DNA from: Podaxis mareebaensis
Taxonomy: Eukaryota; Basidiomycota; Agaricomycetes; Agaricales; Agaricaceae
DNA length: 64,000 nucleotides
NCBI GenBank assembly: GCA_018524725.1
Contig: JAEUWP010000436.1
Span: forward strand, 124,001 to 188,000
Reading direction: 5' to 3'
Both the position numbers and the translations under genes were made by a program. Of the stretch, positions 1 through 10,961 are shown piece after piece; positions within the stretch are counted from its first letter, which is position 1; each line of letters opens with the position of its first letter. Below the pieces are notes generated by a model that was not told the origin of the DNA, made no database searches, and worked only from the letters and a program-made list of their open reading frames with translations.

Positions 1-1118
1 GCTGGGAGGCACTGTGAACCCGATTATAATCAACAGCTTACTTGCGAGGACCCATTTGGGATTTGGGTCGGTGGCATTGATTGACGCCGGGATATTGACA
101 AGTATTCTCGTCGTTGCTTGCATCCTGATGAAGCCGAGATTGCCGCCACCAGAGGGACACGCAAGTTTAATTGGCTGTTTGAGGAAGTTTTCGAAGGACT
201 GGGCGTATATAGCAATGACAGCTGGGTGAGTCCAGTGTTGGTACCAGTGATTTGGATATTAAGGATTGTTGCCAAGGTTCACGCTCTTCGCGCTCGGATA
301 CTTTTTCCCGCCATTTTATTTGCAACTTGCAGCGACGACGCGTGGTTTAGACAGGGAGTTTGCGTTTAATTCAGTGCGTTTAGAAAAAGACGGAGAGGCT
401 GGTGCTGATCATTGGTCCAGCTGGTTATTATGAATGCCTGTGGGTTCATCGTACGCATGTTTTGTGGGTTCATCGCCCAAGTCGTGAGCGTCGAATATTT
501 GGCGGTTGTGTCAGCGTTTGTCTGTGGTTGCATTATTTTTGCGTTTATAGGGATACAATCAGCCGCAAGCGTCGTGCTCATAGGCGTGTTATATGGGTCC
601 TTTTCCGGGATATGTGGGTCGCTGGGGTAACCAGTTTCATATCATATCACTGATCACTTCGTGATGTAGATGTGGCGGTGATGGCACCGCTTGCAGACTT
701 GTTGACAGACGACGTGACTGAGCTAGGGTGAGTGACGAGCAGAGTGCAGGAGAGTGGCTGAGGTGAAACATGAAACGCGTGTATAGCGTCCGCCTTGGAA
801 TTTCGTTCGCATGCTCAGGTTAGCTATGATGCAAAAGACAAAAACGTGACTAACTTTGAGTAGGGCTGGGAGAGTTGATAGGTAAGTAGGCGTAGCGAAG
901 GTCTCACCAGGCGGCTGACGCGGTCACAGGTCCGCCAATTACGGGAGCTCTTCTCACGGGGGGGTACCATTGGTGGCGGCCAGCAATATTTTCTGGGGTG
1001 CGTTGGGGCTGTTGGCGGACAGAACATGATGCTCATGATTGAACAGGTAGTGGTGCTAGCAGCTGGGGGATGTTTTGGGGGAGTAGCATTAGTTGTTCGG
1101 CGTCGGGTAGCTATGTAG
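1..1118 (+). CDS. MFS transporter, monocarboxylate-permease type, 3' part (5' end outside window)
   Basis: This is the C-terminal half of a plasma-membrane major facilitator protein of the fungal monocarboxylate transporter-like group. It is only visible after splicing eight short exons: <2-225, 277-373, 421-613, 670-727, 787-818, 864-881, 930-997 and 1047-1118 (stop TAG). All seven introns have GT-AG ends and every join keeps phase. The joined reading gives the usual pattern of this group: a helix (VALIDAGILTSILVVACIL), a loop with RKFSKDWAYIAMTAG, then FALGYFFPPFYLQL, LVIMNACGFIVR, VASVV-like helices, APLADLLTDDVTELG, and WWRPAIFSG before the last helix. The substrate cannot be told from sequence; small carboxylates are only the family expectation. 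One exon is just 18 nt. The first six helices lie left of the window. Confidence 0.82.
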
Positions 1119-1324
1119 AGTAGGTCCGTGCGCAGTGCAGGGGCATGTGGGAATGTGTGATGTGATATGGCAGTAGTCGGTGTTGTTATTGCTTTGGTTG
1201 GATTTGCATTTCTGCAGCTCTGTCGTTGTTGGACATTTGTTTCTTCGCTCTCGCCGTTGTGCTCTTCCGCCGGCGCGTTATCGAATTTGCGTCGAATATT
1301 GTAGCGAGCGCCGCGCACAGGCGC

Positions 1325-1513
1325 CATTCGAATTCCCCTCCCTTTTTTTCTTTTTCGTGCGTGTCTTTTCTTTTTACCCAACCCACACACTCGTTTCTCG
1401 TCGTTTCTCGGCTCTCAAACGCGCTCCCTGCAATTCTCTAACTTCCTTTCTCCTTCTCCATAACCTCCGCCGTTGCCTTCATCCTCCATCCACTTACTCC
1501 CGATTCTCGCGTT
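1325..1513 (+). promoter_or_regulatory. pyrimidine-rich leader of the Nrd1-like gene
   Basis: The stretch before the ATG at 1514 is strongly C/T-rich on the coding strand (runs such as TTTTTTTCTTTTTC and CTCCTTCTCC). This is typical of fungal core promoters and 5' leaders. No TATA box is obvious. The exact transcription start is not visible. Confidence 0.4.
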
Positions 1514-3852
1514 ATGGACGACCCTCAGACAGCCTTTACAACCCAGTACCCTTCTTACTCCTTTGATATCGACATGATGAAGGTTCGTCCTCTGCTTTTT
1601 CCCCCGGGTAACATGTCTTCTGACTTGCCTCTCAGAGGTCTATGGATCCCGTTGGTGGTCCCGATGCGAAAAAGGCCCGTTGGTCTCCCACGTTCGCTGG
1701 CCAAAACAGCTCGGCTTCAAATTCCAACTCTCGCGATGCCTTCGCTAACTATGGCTACGGTCCCCAGGCCAGTATCGCTCAGTCGGCTGCGTTTAGCAAC
1801 TCTCCGACTTCCCCCGCCGGCTTTGGTGGCAACCCCTTGTATACTACCCCTGCGTTGTCAATTAATACTCAAACCAACGGAACGGGCATGCCCTCTCAGC
1901 TCAGCCCGAATAACGCGGCCGCTGCTTTCGCTGCACAACAGACACAGCAACAACAGCACGGACAGCAACAACAACAGCAGCAGTCCAACCAACAACAAGG
2001 TAGCCCTAACGGCAATGGCTATGCAGGCTTCGGTGGCTACAATATGCTAGGCATGGGCCTTCCTGGCATGAATATGTTGGGCAATTTCCCCTACAACGGC
2101 CAAATGGCCAACTTCGCTCAGGTGACACTTCCTTTATGGCCAACGTCCATGACATACTGACGCTTTTCGTCTCATTCCAGAACTTCAACAACCAACAACG
2201 CATTCCTTCCTTAAACCTCAACATCCCTGCGGCTCAAGCTGCTGCTGCCGCGTACTCTCCTGTTGCGCTGTCAGCTGCTCTCTCGGCGTCAAACAACGCA
2301 ACTGGGCGCACGGTCTACGTCGGCAACTTGCCCGCCACCGCTTCAGTGGATGAACTCCTGAACCTCGTCCACTTCGGCCCCCTGGAGAACATCCGCGTTC
2401 TTCCCGAAAAATCTTGTGTATTCCTTTCCTTCTTGGATGGCGCCACCGCCGCCGCCTTCCATGCTGATGCCACCATTAAAAAGCTGCAGCTGCACGGACA
2501 GGAGCTCAAGATTGGCTGGGGAAAGCCTTCCCCTGTTCCTCCGCAGGTGGCTTTGTCCATCAGCCAAAGCAATGCCTCTCGGAACGTCTACATTGGTAAT
2601 CTTGACGAGGGAATGACCGAGGAGCAACTCAGGGACGAGCTAAGTCGGTTTGGCCTTATTGATCAGGTCAAGATTGTGCGGGACAAGAACATCGGTTTCG
2701 TTCATTTCTTGAGCATTTCTGTTGCCACCAAGGTCAGTTCTTAGTGATCTTCATTAATAACTCAGGGGTTGATCCTTTTACAGGTTGTAAATACTTTGCC
2801 CCAAGAACCTGGTTGGGCTGGCAAACGTGTCAACTATGGTAAAGATCGTTGTGCCTATGTACCCAAGTCGCAACAAGTTGCTGCTCAACAAGCGCAGGCT
2901 GCTGCTGCACAATCTCTTGTTGCCCAGTCTACCCTCTCGCCTGGTGGTTTCTCTCCCTTCACTTACGCCGCATCTCCTTTCACTCCTTTGGACATGACTG
3001 GCGGACTTGCGGCCGCACAGGGCATGAACAGGACGGTCTACTTGGGCAATATTCACCCTGAGACGACAACGGAGGATTTGTGCAATGCTATTAGGGGTGG
3101 TGTGTTGCAAAGCATCCGATATATGCCGGAGAAGCATATTGCTGTACGTCATGTTCATTCTGATCGCTCGCCTGCACGAATCTAATGTTCCCCTTTCAAT
3201 TAGTTTGTGACATTCGTTGATCCCGCTGCGGCGCTTACTTTCCACCAGGTTGCATCTTACCAGGGATTGAGCTTGAACAACAGACGCCTCAAGATTGGCT
3301 GGGGTAAAAACGCAGGACCCTTGAACCCTCAGCTCGCTCTGGCCGTCCACTCGGGTGCGACGAGGAACGTTTACATTGGGAATATTGAGGACTTCGAGAC
3401 TTTCACTGAGGAGAGACTTAAGAGAGACTTTGGGGAGTATGGTGATATCGAGCTTGTCAACTTCCTGAAAGAGAAGTAAGCTGGCCATCTGTTCGCTTCT
3501 AGGCTGCATGTTGACTTTATTGTGTGCTAGGAATTGTGCGTTCGTCAACTTTACGAACATCGCTAATGCCATCAAGGCTATTGATGGCATCAAAAACAAG
3601 CCTGAATACGCTAACCTTCGCATCGCCCATGGCAAGGATCGATGCGCCAATCCGCCACGATCTGGGCCTCAGGGCATGGCCAGGCGTAATGTCAGTGGCA
3701 GCGCTGGTCCCGCCTCTGCGGAACCCATTAGTGCTGTCGGCGATGGTGAAGACGGTGAGGTGTCCAACCCCATTCTGAATGGGGATCATAACGTTGCCGA
3801 TGGGCAGGAAATGCATGTTGACGGAGATCAGCAGCCCTCCGTCGCTGCGTAA
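1514..3852 (+). CDS. nrd1: Nrd1-like RNA-binding protein with four RRM domains
   Basis: Predicted 686-residue RNA-binding protein in six exons: 1514-1582, 1636-2121, 2181-2732, 2784-3143, 3204-3475 and 3531-3852. The N-terminal 220 residues are low complexity, with a glutamine-rich tract around residues 124-145. Four RRMs follow, starting near residues 228 (RTVYVGNL), 319 (RNVYIGNL), 452 (RTVYLGNI) and 543 (RNVYIGNI). Each has an RNP2-like first strand, and the motifs K(I/V)GWGK or HGKDRCA follow. The four-RRM layout and these repeated motifs match the Schizosaccharomyces pombe Nrd1 family, which binds mRNA and represses sexual differentiation genes; the role here is inferred from that. The tail is acidic and disordered. 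A very pyrimidine-rich stretch follows the stop codon and may be a long 3' UTR. Confidence 0.86.
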
Positions 3853-5480
3853 ATTTTCCTCGTTCCGTCGCTCTTGTCGTTTTGTCCGGCACTTACTGAT
3901 CGATATTTGGTGTTGACTAATTGGACATTCTTTATCTCCGGATACCCTTCGCCCCTGCATACACCGTCGCTATGTTCCTTTCCTTTCGTTCGAAAATTTG
4001 TCTCATTTATGCCTCTCTTCCCTATCTCGTCATCCTTCATTCTCATCTCTCCCCCGACCCTTTATCGACAACGCGATATACTCAAAACCAAGGAAAACCA
4101 AAATAACCGCTCACCCCAGAATACAAGTGGATGGAAGATGCCTTAGGCTCTCCGGGATCCTTCCTCCAACGACATCAACAATGCTTCACCCTTACGGCGC
4201 CTTGTTGGATTTTGCTTCAACCGCTTCATCAAGGATGGGTCTTTTGGGCTATTGGTTGTGACTTCTTTTATTCCTCTTGTCCTCTTCATATGATACTCCT
4301 GTTACCTTGTTGTCTTTAGTATCACTAGTTTTTCGTTGTGATATATTCTTCGAATTTTATTTCTCCCCCTCGATTTTGTTATTTGCTTCTGTTCCTCGAT
4401 TCCCTTTTTGGTGGACGTTTCTGCACACTCCGCCGTCCGCTCTCTTGACAACACGCTCCTTGGTTCTTTCTCAAAGGCATAACCCGATTAATATATCTCT
4501 CCCCGCCTCCCCTGTCTCTCTGCCTTTCTCGTAATCTAAATGTCATCATCTGTAATGGACGTTCATTTCTTACGGGAACCCACTCAATTTCAATCCCTTC
4601 GATCCCCACCGCCGCCTTTACCCCCCTTTCGCCCCCTCTTCCGCTATCACCTACTTTGACATTTCTCTGCTCATTTTCGTTCATTGCGGCATCTTGTGCA
4701 CGGATTTGCTGGGTAGTTCTATATCCTTCTCATGGCCTTCTCCACAACTCAAACGCGCCTCTTGCATTCTTTGTTCGATCTTCTCCAGCTCCGAGGCTTT
4801 CTATTTGAAACCTATCATTATTCCCTTGCCCTTTGGACATCGACGATTCTTTTTTGGTCTCTGCGTTCCTCCCGAGTTTCAAGTCTTTCAAGCTCAAAAC
4901 CTCCGCGGTCTGACCCTATTTCTCTCTGGGCCGCTATCTGAAGGAAACAGTTTGGACTGATCGATGGTGAAGGCGTATTGAAATTGTTGTAGGAAAGTAG
5001 CGAGTACAAGTAATGCGTAGTTAGTATAGTTAGTAGTCGGTACTAATTACGTTGAAATAATACACTGTTACTCTGCACACTGTGGATGTTGAGTTTTCAT
5101 CGAGTGATTCGTATGCTTTTGGCGGTGTTTTTCACTGAGGAAGTTAAATGCATTTATTCTTAGACGAAGAGGGTCTTAGTTTGTATAACATACGCAGTTT
5201 AGTTTCCTTGGCTTGGCTTGGTATCTGTGCATAGTTCCATCAATCCGTCTCATCACGTACATAAGTACAAATAGCTTTTTATCCTCTCTCTGACCATAAC
5301 AAACAGCTGCCAACGGAAGGCTCTTGGAGATGAAGTCGACACTTCGCGTTATAACACTGATTTTACGAATCAATTTCGGTGGCAAGACGGGAGATTGCTC
5401 GATTTTTATAGAGCCATACGGTTTCCCTATGCCATCAACTTCCACACTGGTATCCGATATCCCCACACAAACACCACTAA
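3853..5480. other. intergenic; pyrimidine-rich downstream stretch, no gene seen
   Basis: From 3853 to about 4930 the + strand is dominated by C and T (for example around 4330-4680), probably 3' UTR and terminator of the Nrd1-like gene. From about 4950 to 5480 composition is ordinary. I see no spliceable protein, tRNA or repeat here. Confidence 0.5.
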
Positions 5481-6229
5481 ATCGGCCACCAGTCCTCGTA
5501 TGGCTTCTTTTATTTGTCGCTTGATCCATTTCAATTCTGGTATCAACTCATCACGCATCACTATTTGAAGAAGACTAGCATCTTTGAGCACTTCTTCGTT
5601 TATCCCACTCGTTCATGCGATTGGGCCGTGTTTCAACGACTAACTCCATCCCCGGGAGTTTAACTCCTTTTACCACCTGGATTTATGATTCATCAGTGCT
5701 ACGGACACCACTGGACTCTTGACGCAAAAATAGAGAACTCCATGTAAATTCTAGTGAGTCCGACCTCTACGCAGCCTCAACATTTCTTACTATATGGTGA
5801 TAGCCTAAGGAAAATGGAGTCACAATATCGCCAGCCTTCGCTGATTAGCCTCTGTCATACCACCTTGAATCAGTCTCCGCATCACTGTGATTGAGTGCGA
5901 AGAGCTCCATCAACCCCATCAAGAAAACTTGGATGGCCTGATGCTCAACAAAGCACTCAATCTTAGGGGTGCCATAATTGCGGCGAGACCCTTCGCCAAC
6001 GACCAAGTGATTTTTTGCGGGGTTCTAGCACAAGCAAACCCTGGGATCTCCTGCGGGCGGCCGCTAATGAATGTATTTCTGGGAAATTGTACCATGACGA
6101 ACGATATAGCAGCTTTCACGTTGGCGCTGCTCCCGGCCGCTAAGTGTTGCATGCCTGTGGAGCGCATGAAAGACTCCGGTAGGAGATATGATGTTGGTTA
6201 CGCATCCTAAAATAACACCTGCGGGCAGG

Positions 6230-6237
6230 TATATAAG
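6230..6237 (+). promoter_or_regulatory. TATA box of CAP gene 1
   Basis: TATATAAG lies 57 bp before the ATG at 6294. The same element sits in the same place before the duplicated gene at 8681, so it was copied with the unit. Confidence 0.65.
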
Positions 6238-6293
6238 CTGAATAGCCTCGACGAGTACTCCTAACACCCAACAGACCTAGTCACTGAAACGCA

Positions 6294-7223
6294 ATGAAGT
6301 TCGCTATTGCTTCCCTCATCGCCCTCGCGAGTCTCGCTACTGCAACCCCCGCCAGACGTGGTGAGTAATTTAGCTCATTGAAGCCATGTCATAGCGCTGA
6401 GTGTCGTACCTTTTATCCAGACCAATTTTCCGACCAGGCTTTGAGCCTCCACAACTCGGCCAGGGCTCGCTACGGTGCTTCACCGCTCAGGTATGACAAC
6501 AATCTGGCAGCCGGTGCGGCAAACTATGCCGGACAATGTCAATTCAAACACAGTGGGTCAGTATTGTTGCTCGAAGTGTTGAAGTACTTCGTTCATTCTC
6601 TGCCATCAGTGGAAACTTTGGCGAAAACCTCGTGAGTTGATCGCATGCACTCCATTGCTCAGTGTTCATTCATACCGTGTGCCAAAAGTTTGCTGGCTCT
6701 GGTTCTAGTTTCACAATTAAAGATGCCGTCAATTCTTGGATGAACGAAGCTTGTACGTTCTGTAGCAACGATTTCAAGGCATATTCAACTGACCTGTCAT
6801 GTCCGAACAGCGAAGTATAATTGTGAGTACATTAGCCCCCAGTCATTTGCACATTGCTGCAATCTGAGTTATCACCATTTGAAACAGACAACAACCCTGG
6901 CTTCAGTGGTGATACGGGCCATTTCACTCAGGTACGCGCATAAAAGATCTCTCGACCAGGGCTATTATAAGAATCTGACGGGTTCAACTGATCTGAAAGG
7001 TCGTCTGGAAGGGTACTACCACACTTGGCTGTGGTACCCGTCATTGCACTACCGGCAGTCCGTTTGGTTCTGGAGACTGGACTCTCATTGTCTGCCGCTA
7101 CACCCCTCCTGGAAACTTCGCTGGGCAGTTCCCGTGAGTGTCCACGACGTCATGCTACCGAAGTGCCGATGTAATGGAACTGACTCTGTTCTTGATAGCC
7201 AAAACGTTGGTCGTCCGCGGTAG
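6294..7223 (+). CDS. secreted CAP-domain (PR-1/Pry-like) protein, copy 1
   Basis: Predicted 167-residue secreted protein in eight exons: 6294-6360, 6421-6556, 6610-6631, 6689-6752, 6811-6822, 6888-6931, 7000-7133 and 7199-7223. A signal peptide (MKFAIASLIALASLATA) is followed by a short propeptide ending in RR. The CAP fold signatures are present: HNSARARYG, NFGENL, DAVNSWMNEA, GHFTQ-VVWKGTT and VCRYTPPGNF. This gives the conserved His, Glu and His of the central cavity, plus paired cysteines. Fungal CAP proteins such as yeast Pry1 bind sterols and fatty acids outside the cell; that role is inference. The reading frame is intact. It is the close paralogue of the gene at 8681. Confidence 0.85.
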
Positions 7224-7604
7224 AACCCTCGAACGAAACCGTTGTCTTCATATGAAAGAATATACTTTGTTTGACACTTTCAAATTAACTTGGCGTATCC
7301 ACGTACCAATTGCCCCCGTCATCTCGCAACATCCGTTGGATCCACTCATCTTCAGGTACAACACTCATTCATACTATCCGGATACGTACTGCGTTTTGTG
7401 TCCCATGAGTGGCTCAGCTGTTGAGATGAGGAATGCGAATGCACGCGATATGTCCCCATGGCGCCACAGCAGGCACTCCACCAGGCCCATAATCTCCCAA
7501 GTCAACTTTGCATTGACATACCCAACTCCTACTCTCGTCAATACTTATGCTTGATACATAGGTGCTTGAAATAAGGTGTAATTGGTATGATAATGTGGAC
7601 TAGG

Positions 7605-7855
7605 GTGGTCCATGAAAAGTGGCATAAATGATAATTCCCAAAGCTAGAGGAATCCAATTTCTTGCCTTTTGTGACCTTAAAAGATAATGCTACTGCAGAA
7701 ACTGCTGAGTGAGGTGAGTCCTCTATGTTCTCTCATAGGCATTACCATGGTCTTGAATAAAGGATTTGATTCCAGACCAATTTACTGCCCAGGCCTCGAG
7801 TTCTCATAACTCGAAGAGGGGCCACCGGGCCATTGGCTTACGTCGGGTCTCATGA
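7605..7855 (+). pseudogene. truncated CAP gene relic at the duplication junction
   Basis: This stretch aligns with the promoter and first two exons of the CAP gene at 10090 (shared TGGxATAAATGA, CCCAAAGC, TTTTGTGACCTT and CAGGCCTxGAG blocks) but stops in exon 2 where the second repeat unit begins. About 45 bp coding for the signal peptide is deleted, the TATAAA has become CATAAA, and an in-frame TGA precedes the old donor. The donor at 7714 is still GT, unlike the GC in the intact copy. It cannot make a CAP protein. Confidence 0.75.
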
Positions 7856-8612
7856 TTTAGTCTAAGTAAATCCTCATCTGGCTTCTTCACTCGTCGCTTA
7901 ACCCGTTTCAAATCCGTTACCAACTCATCATGATCAATATTTAAAGACTAGCTGGAGCACTTCTTCGTTTATCCAACATATTCATGACATTGCGCTGTGC
8001 CTGATCACTTGTATTTCAAAGACTAACTCCATCCCTGAGAATTAACCCCTTTTACTATGTGGCTTTATAATCCATCAGTGCTATGGACATCACTAGACTC
8101 CTTAACACGAATAGGGAGCTCCAACGTAAGTTCTAGTGAGTTGGACTACTATGCAACTTCAACTTCTTTTACTATATGGTGATAGCCTAGGTAAAATGGG
8201 GTCAAAATATTGCCAGCCTTCGCTGATTAGCCCTTGTCATCCGAGCTTGATTCAGTCTCTGTATCACTGTGCTGTCATTGAGTGGGAAAAGCTCCATCAG
8301 CTCCACTGAGAGAACTTGGATAGTCTGATGCGTAGCAAAGGACTCATTCTCAAGGATACCATAACTGCAGCAAGATGCTTCGCCAACAATGAAGTTGGTT
8401 CCTGTTGGGGTTCTAGCACAAGCAAGTTCCTGGGCATCATGCGGGCAGCCGCTAATAACTATATTTCTGGAAAATCAAACCACAGCGAAGGATATTACAG
8501 CCTTCACCTTGGTACTACTCTCGGCCACTAGATTGTGTCTGTGGAGCGCATGAAGACTCCGGTAGAAGATATGCTGTTGGTTACATATCCTAAACTAACA
8601 CCTGTGGGCAGG

Positions 8613-8620
8613 TATATAAG
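8613..8620 (+). promoter_or_regulatory. TATA box of CAP gene 2
   Basis: TATATAAG, 61 bp before the ATG at 8681, in a block nearly identical to that before the first CAP gene. Confidence 0.65.
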
Positions 8621-8680
8621 CTGAATGACCTCGGTGAATGTTCTGAACACCACTGACGGAAACCTAGCCACTAAAACACA

Positions 8681-9620
8681 ATGAAGCTCGCTATTGCTTC
8701 CCTCGTCATCCTCGCCAGTCTCACTGCTGCCACCCCTGCTAGACGCGGTGAGCAATTTGGTTCACTTCAAGTCATGATCGTAGGGCCGAGTGTCATATCT
8801 TTCGTCCAGACCAATTTTCCGACCAGGCTTTGAGCTCCCACAACTCGGCCAGGGCTCGCTACGGTGCCCCGCCACTCAAGTATGACAACAATCTTGCAGC
8901 CGGCGCAGCGGACTACGCTGGGCAATGCCAATTCAAACACAGTGGGTCAGTACTGTTTTTTCTAGATGTCGAAACATCTCATTCATTCTCTGCCATCAGT
9001 GGAAACTTTGGCGAAAACCTCGTGAGTTGATCACATGAGCTTCCCTGTTCAACGTTCAGTGTCCGTTCATATCCCGTGGCGACAGTTTTCTGGCTCTGGC
9101 TCTGGCTCTGGGCCTACTATTCAAGATGCTGTCAAATCTTGGATGGACGAAGCTTGTACGTTCTATAAAGACTGTGTCAAGGTATATTCAGCTGACCCCT
9201 CATACCCAAACAGCGAAGTATGATTGTGAGTACGATAAGAGTCAGTCAGCCACACATTGCTGCAATCTGAGCTATCACCGTTTGAAACAGACAACAACCC
9301 TGGCTTCAGTGATGATACAGGCCATTTCACTCAAGTATGCATATAAAATTTTCTCGACCAGGGTGTCATGAGTATCTGACAATTTCGATTTGAAAGATTG
9401 TCTGGAAGGCTACCAACACACTTGGCTGTGGTACCCATCATTGCACTACCGGCAGTCCATTTGGTTCTGGGGACTGGACTCTTATCGTCTGCCGCTACAC
9501 CCCTCCTGGAAACGTTGCTGGGCAGTTCCCGTGAGTGTCCACAACGTCATGCTACTGGGGTGCCGACGTAGTGGAACTGACTCTGTTCTTGATAGCCAAA
9601 ACGTTGGCCGTTCGCAGTAG
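8681..9620 (+). CDS. secreted CAP-domain (PR-1/Pry-like) protein, copy 2
   Basis: Predicted 169-residue secreted protein with the same eight-exon structure as copy 1: 8681-8747, 8810-8945, 9000-9021, 9086-9155, 9214-9225, 9291-9334, 9397-9530 and 9596-9620. The signal peptide reads MKLAIASLVILASLTAA. CAP signatures HNSARARYG, NFGENL, DAVKSWMDEA, GHFTQ-IVWKAT and VCRYTPPGNV are intact. It differs from copy 1 by point changes and by an in-frame expansion of the Ser-Gly run before the DAV motif (SGSGSGSG), caused by repeated TCTGGC units. It is a functional-looking duplicate; the secreted lipid-binding role is inferred from the family. Confidence 0.85.
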
Positions 9621-10026
9621 GACCCCTGAAAGAAACCGTTGTCTCCCTACAGAAGAATATACTTTGTTTGACACTGTCAAATTAACTTGGTGTATCCATG
9701 TACCAATTGCCCCCGTTGTCTCGCAACATCAGTCGGATCCACTCATCCTCGGGCATAAATCTCGTTCATACTATCCAGAAACGTATAATGTTCTCTATTG
9801 TCCTATATTGGTGAGTGGTTCAGCCGTTGATGATGAAAAATGCACATGCTCGCGATATGCTCCTGTCATGCCACAACAGGTACTCCACCAGGGCCTGATC
9901 TCCAAGCCAACTTGTATGGGAATACCCGAATTCCACTCCAACCCGTCCCCCTATGTTCAACACATCGGCGCTAAAGTAAGACGTAATCTGTCTAATGCAG
10001 ACCAGGGCTGGTCCATATGAAAGTGG

Positions 10027-10033
10027 TATAAAT
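10027..10033 (+). promoter_or_regulatory. TATA box of CAP gene 3
   Basis: TATAAAT 57 bp before the ATG at 10090. In the junction relic the matching site at about 7624 has mutated to CATAAAT. Confidence 0.55.
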
Positions 10034-10089
10034 GACCATGATCCCCAAAGCCAGAAGAATCCAGTTTCTCGCCTTTGTGACCTTCGAAG

Positions 10090-10961
10090 ATGAAGGCTGC
10101 TGTCTTATCCGTTCTTGTTCCTTGCCTTCTAGCAATAGGTGCTGCCGCAGAAACCGCCAAAAGAGGCGAGTCCACTACGTTCTCACAGGCATCACTGTGA
10201 CGTTGAACGAAGGATGTGGATCCAGACGAATTCGCTGCCCAGGCCTTGAGCCCCCATAACTCGAACAGGGGCCGCTACGGTGCCAAGCCGCTGGCTTATG
10301 ACCATAACATTGCTTCAGGCGCCGCTGCGTACGCTGCGCAATGTAAGTGGGGGCATAGCCGGTTAGTACTTTTAGTCTTAGCTATTGAATTAATGCTAAC
10401 ATATAGGGCTTGTTCAGTGCTCCCGGTCTCGGAGAAAACTTGGTTCTTGCCTTCCCTAGATTGTCGAAGAGCAATCTGCTGACTCGAGATAAAGGCAGCC
10501 AGTACAGACCCTGTCTATAGCATTGAAAGTGCTGTAGATGCTTGGATGGGAGAGGCTCGTGCGTATTAATCTTAATTCACCCTTTTCGCAACTGACCATA
10601 TTCGGAATCTCGCTTTTATGGTACCAGAATACTACAACTGTGAAGCCATTGACGACTGTTTCTTGCTAATGTTCTGATTGCGTGATCCATATAGATAACC
10701 ATCCAGGTTTTTCACCCAAAACGGGTCATTTCACTCAGGTCGTCTGGAAGGACACGGCCGCCGTAGGATGTGGTGTCTACCGATGCACAACCGGGAGCCC
10801 TTTTAGAGGGTTCAGGGAATGGACTAATATCGTCTGCAGATATAGTCCCCCCGGCAACGTTCATGGAGAATTTGGGTAAGCCCTCGACTATGCCGCGCCG
10901 TTCACAAACTTTAACGAAGCTAATGGCATGGAATAGAAAGAACGTCGGTCGTCTTCAGTGA
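10090..10961 (+). CDS. secreted CAP-domain protein, divergent copy 3
   Basis: Predicted 172-residue secreted CAP protein in seven exons: 10090-10165, 10226-10361, 10418-10442, 10495-10558, 10628-10639, 10695-10875 and 10937-10961. The signal peptide is MKAAVLSVLVPCLLAIGAAA, followed by a KR site. Motifs HNSNRGRYG, GLGENL, SAVDAWMGEA, GHFTQVVWKDTAAVGCG and CRYSPPGN are all present. Two points are unusual. The first intron has a GC donor (GCGAGT, 10166), while the relic copy keeps GT. The intron that copies 1 and 2 carry between HFTQ and VVWK is absent. Reading through intron 1 meets a TGA, so splicing at the GC donor is needed for a full product. Confidence 0.8.

Larger units (their letters stand above)
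5490..7855 (+). repeat. tandem segmental duplication, unit 1
   Basis: About 2.4 kb that aligns along its whole length with 7870-10300: the far upstream region, TATA box, CAP gene, downstream spacer and the 5' end of a second CAP gene. Shared blocks include CACTTCTTCGTTTATCC at about 5588 and 7958, CAGGTATATAAGCTGAAT before each gene, and ACTTTGTTTGACACT after each gene. The unit ends inside exon 2 of the second CAP gene, which therefore survives only as a 5' fragment. Confidence 0.8.
7870..10300 (+). repeat. tandem segmental duplication, unit 2
   Basis: Second copy of the 5490-7855 unit. Here the sequence continues past the breakpoint into a complete second CAP gene at 10090-10961. This is what an unequal exchange with one end inside that gene would leave. 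Identity is high but with many substitutions and small indels, so the event is not very recent. Confidence 0.8.

Noticed and set aside
824..1390. 188-codon open frame on the minus strand
   Set aside because: It lies over exons of the transporter and the promoter of the Nrd1-like gene, and its translation is low-complexity without a family match.
1180..1566. 128-codon + strand frame before the Nrd1-like gene
   Set aside because: It is the translation of a pyrimidine-rich leader (Phe, Ser and Leu runs); the true start at 1514 is in another frame.
5887..6210. 107-codon frame upstream of CAP gene 1
   Set aside because: The duplicated copy of this region (about 8280-8530) has a broken frame, so it is not under protein selection.
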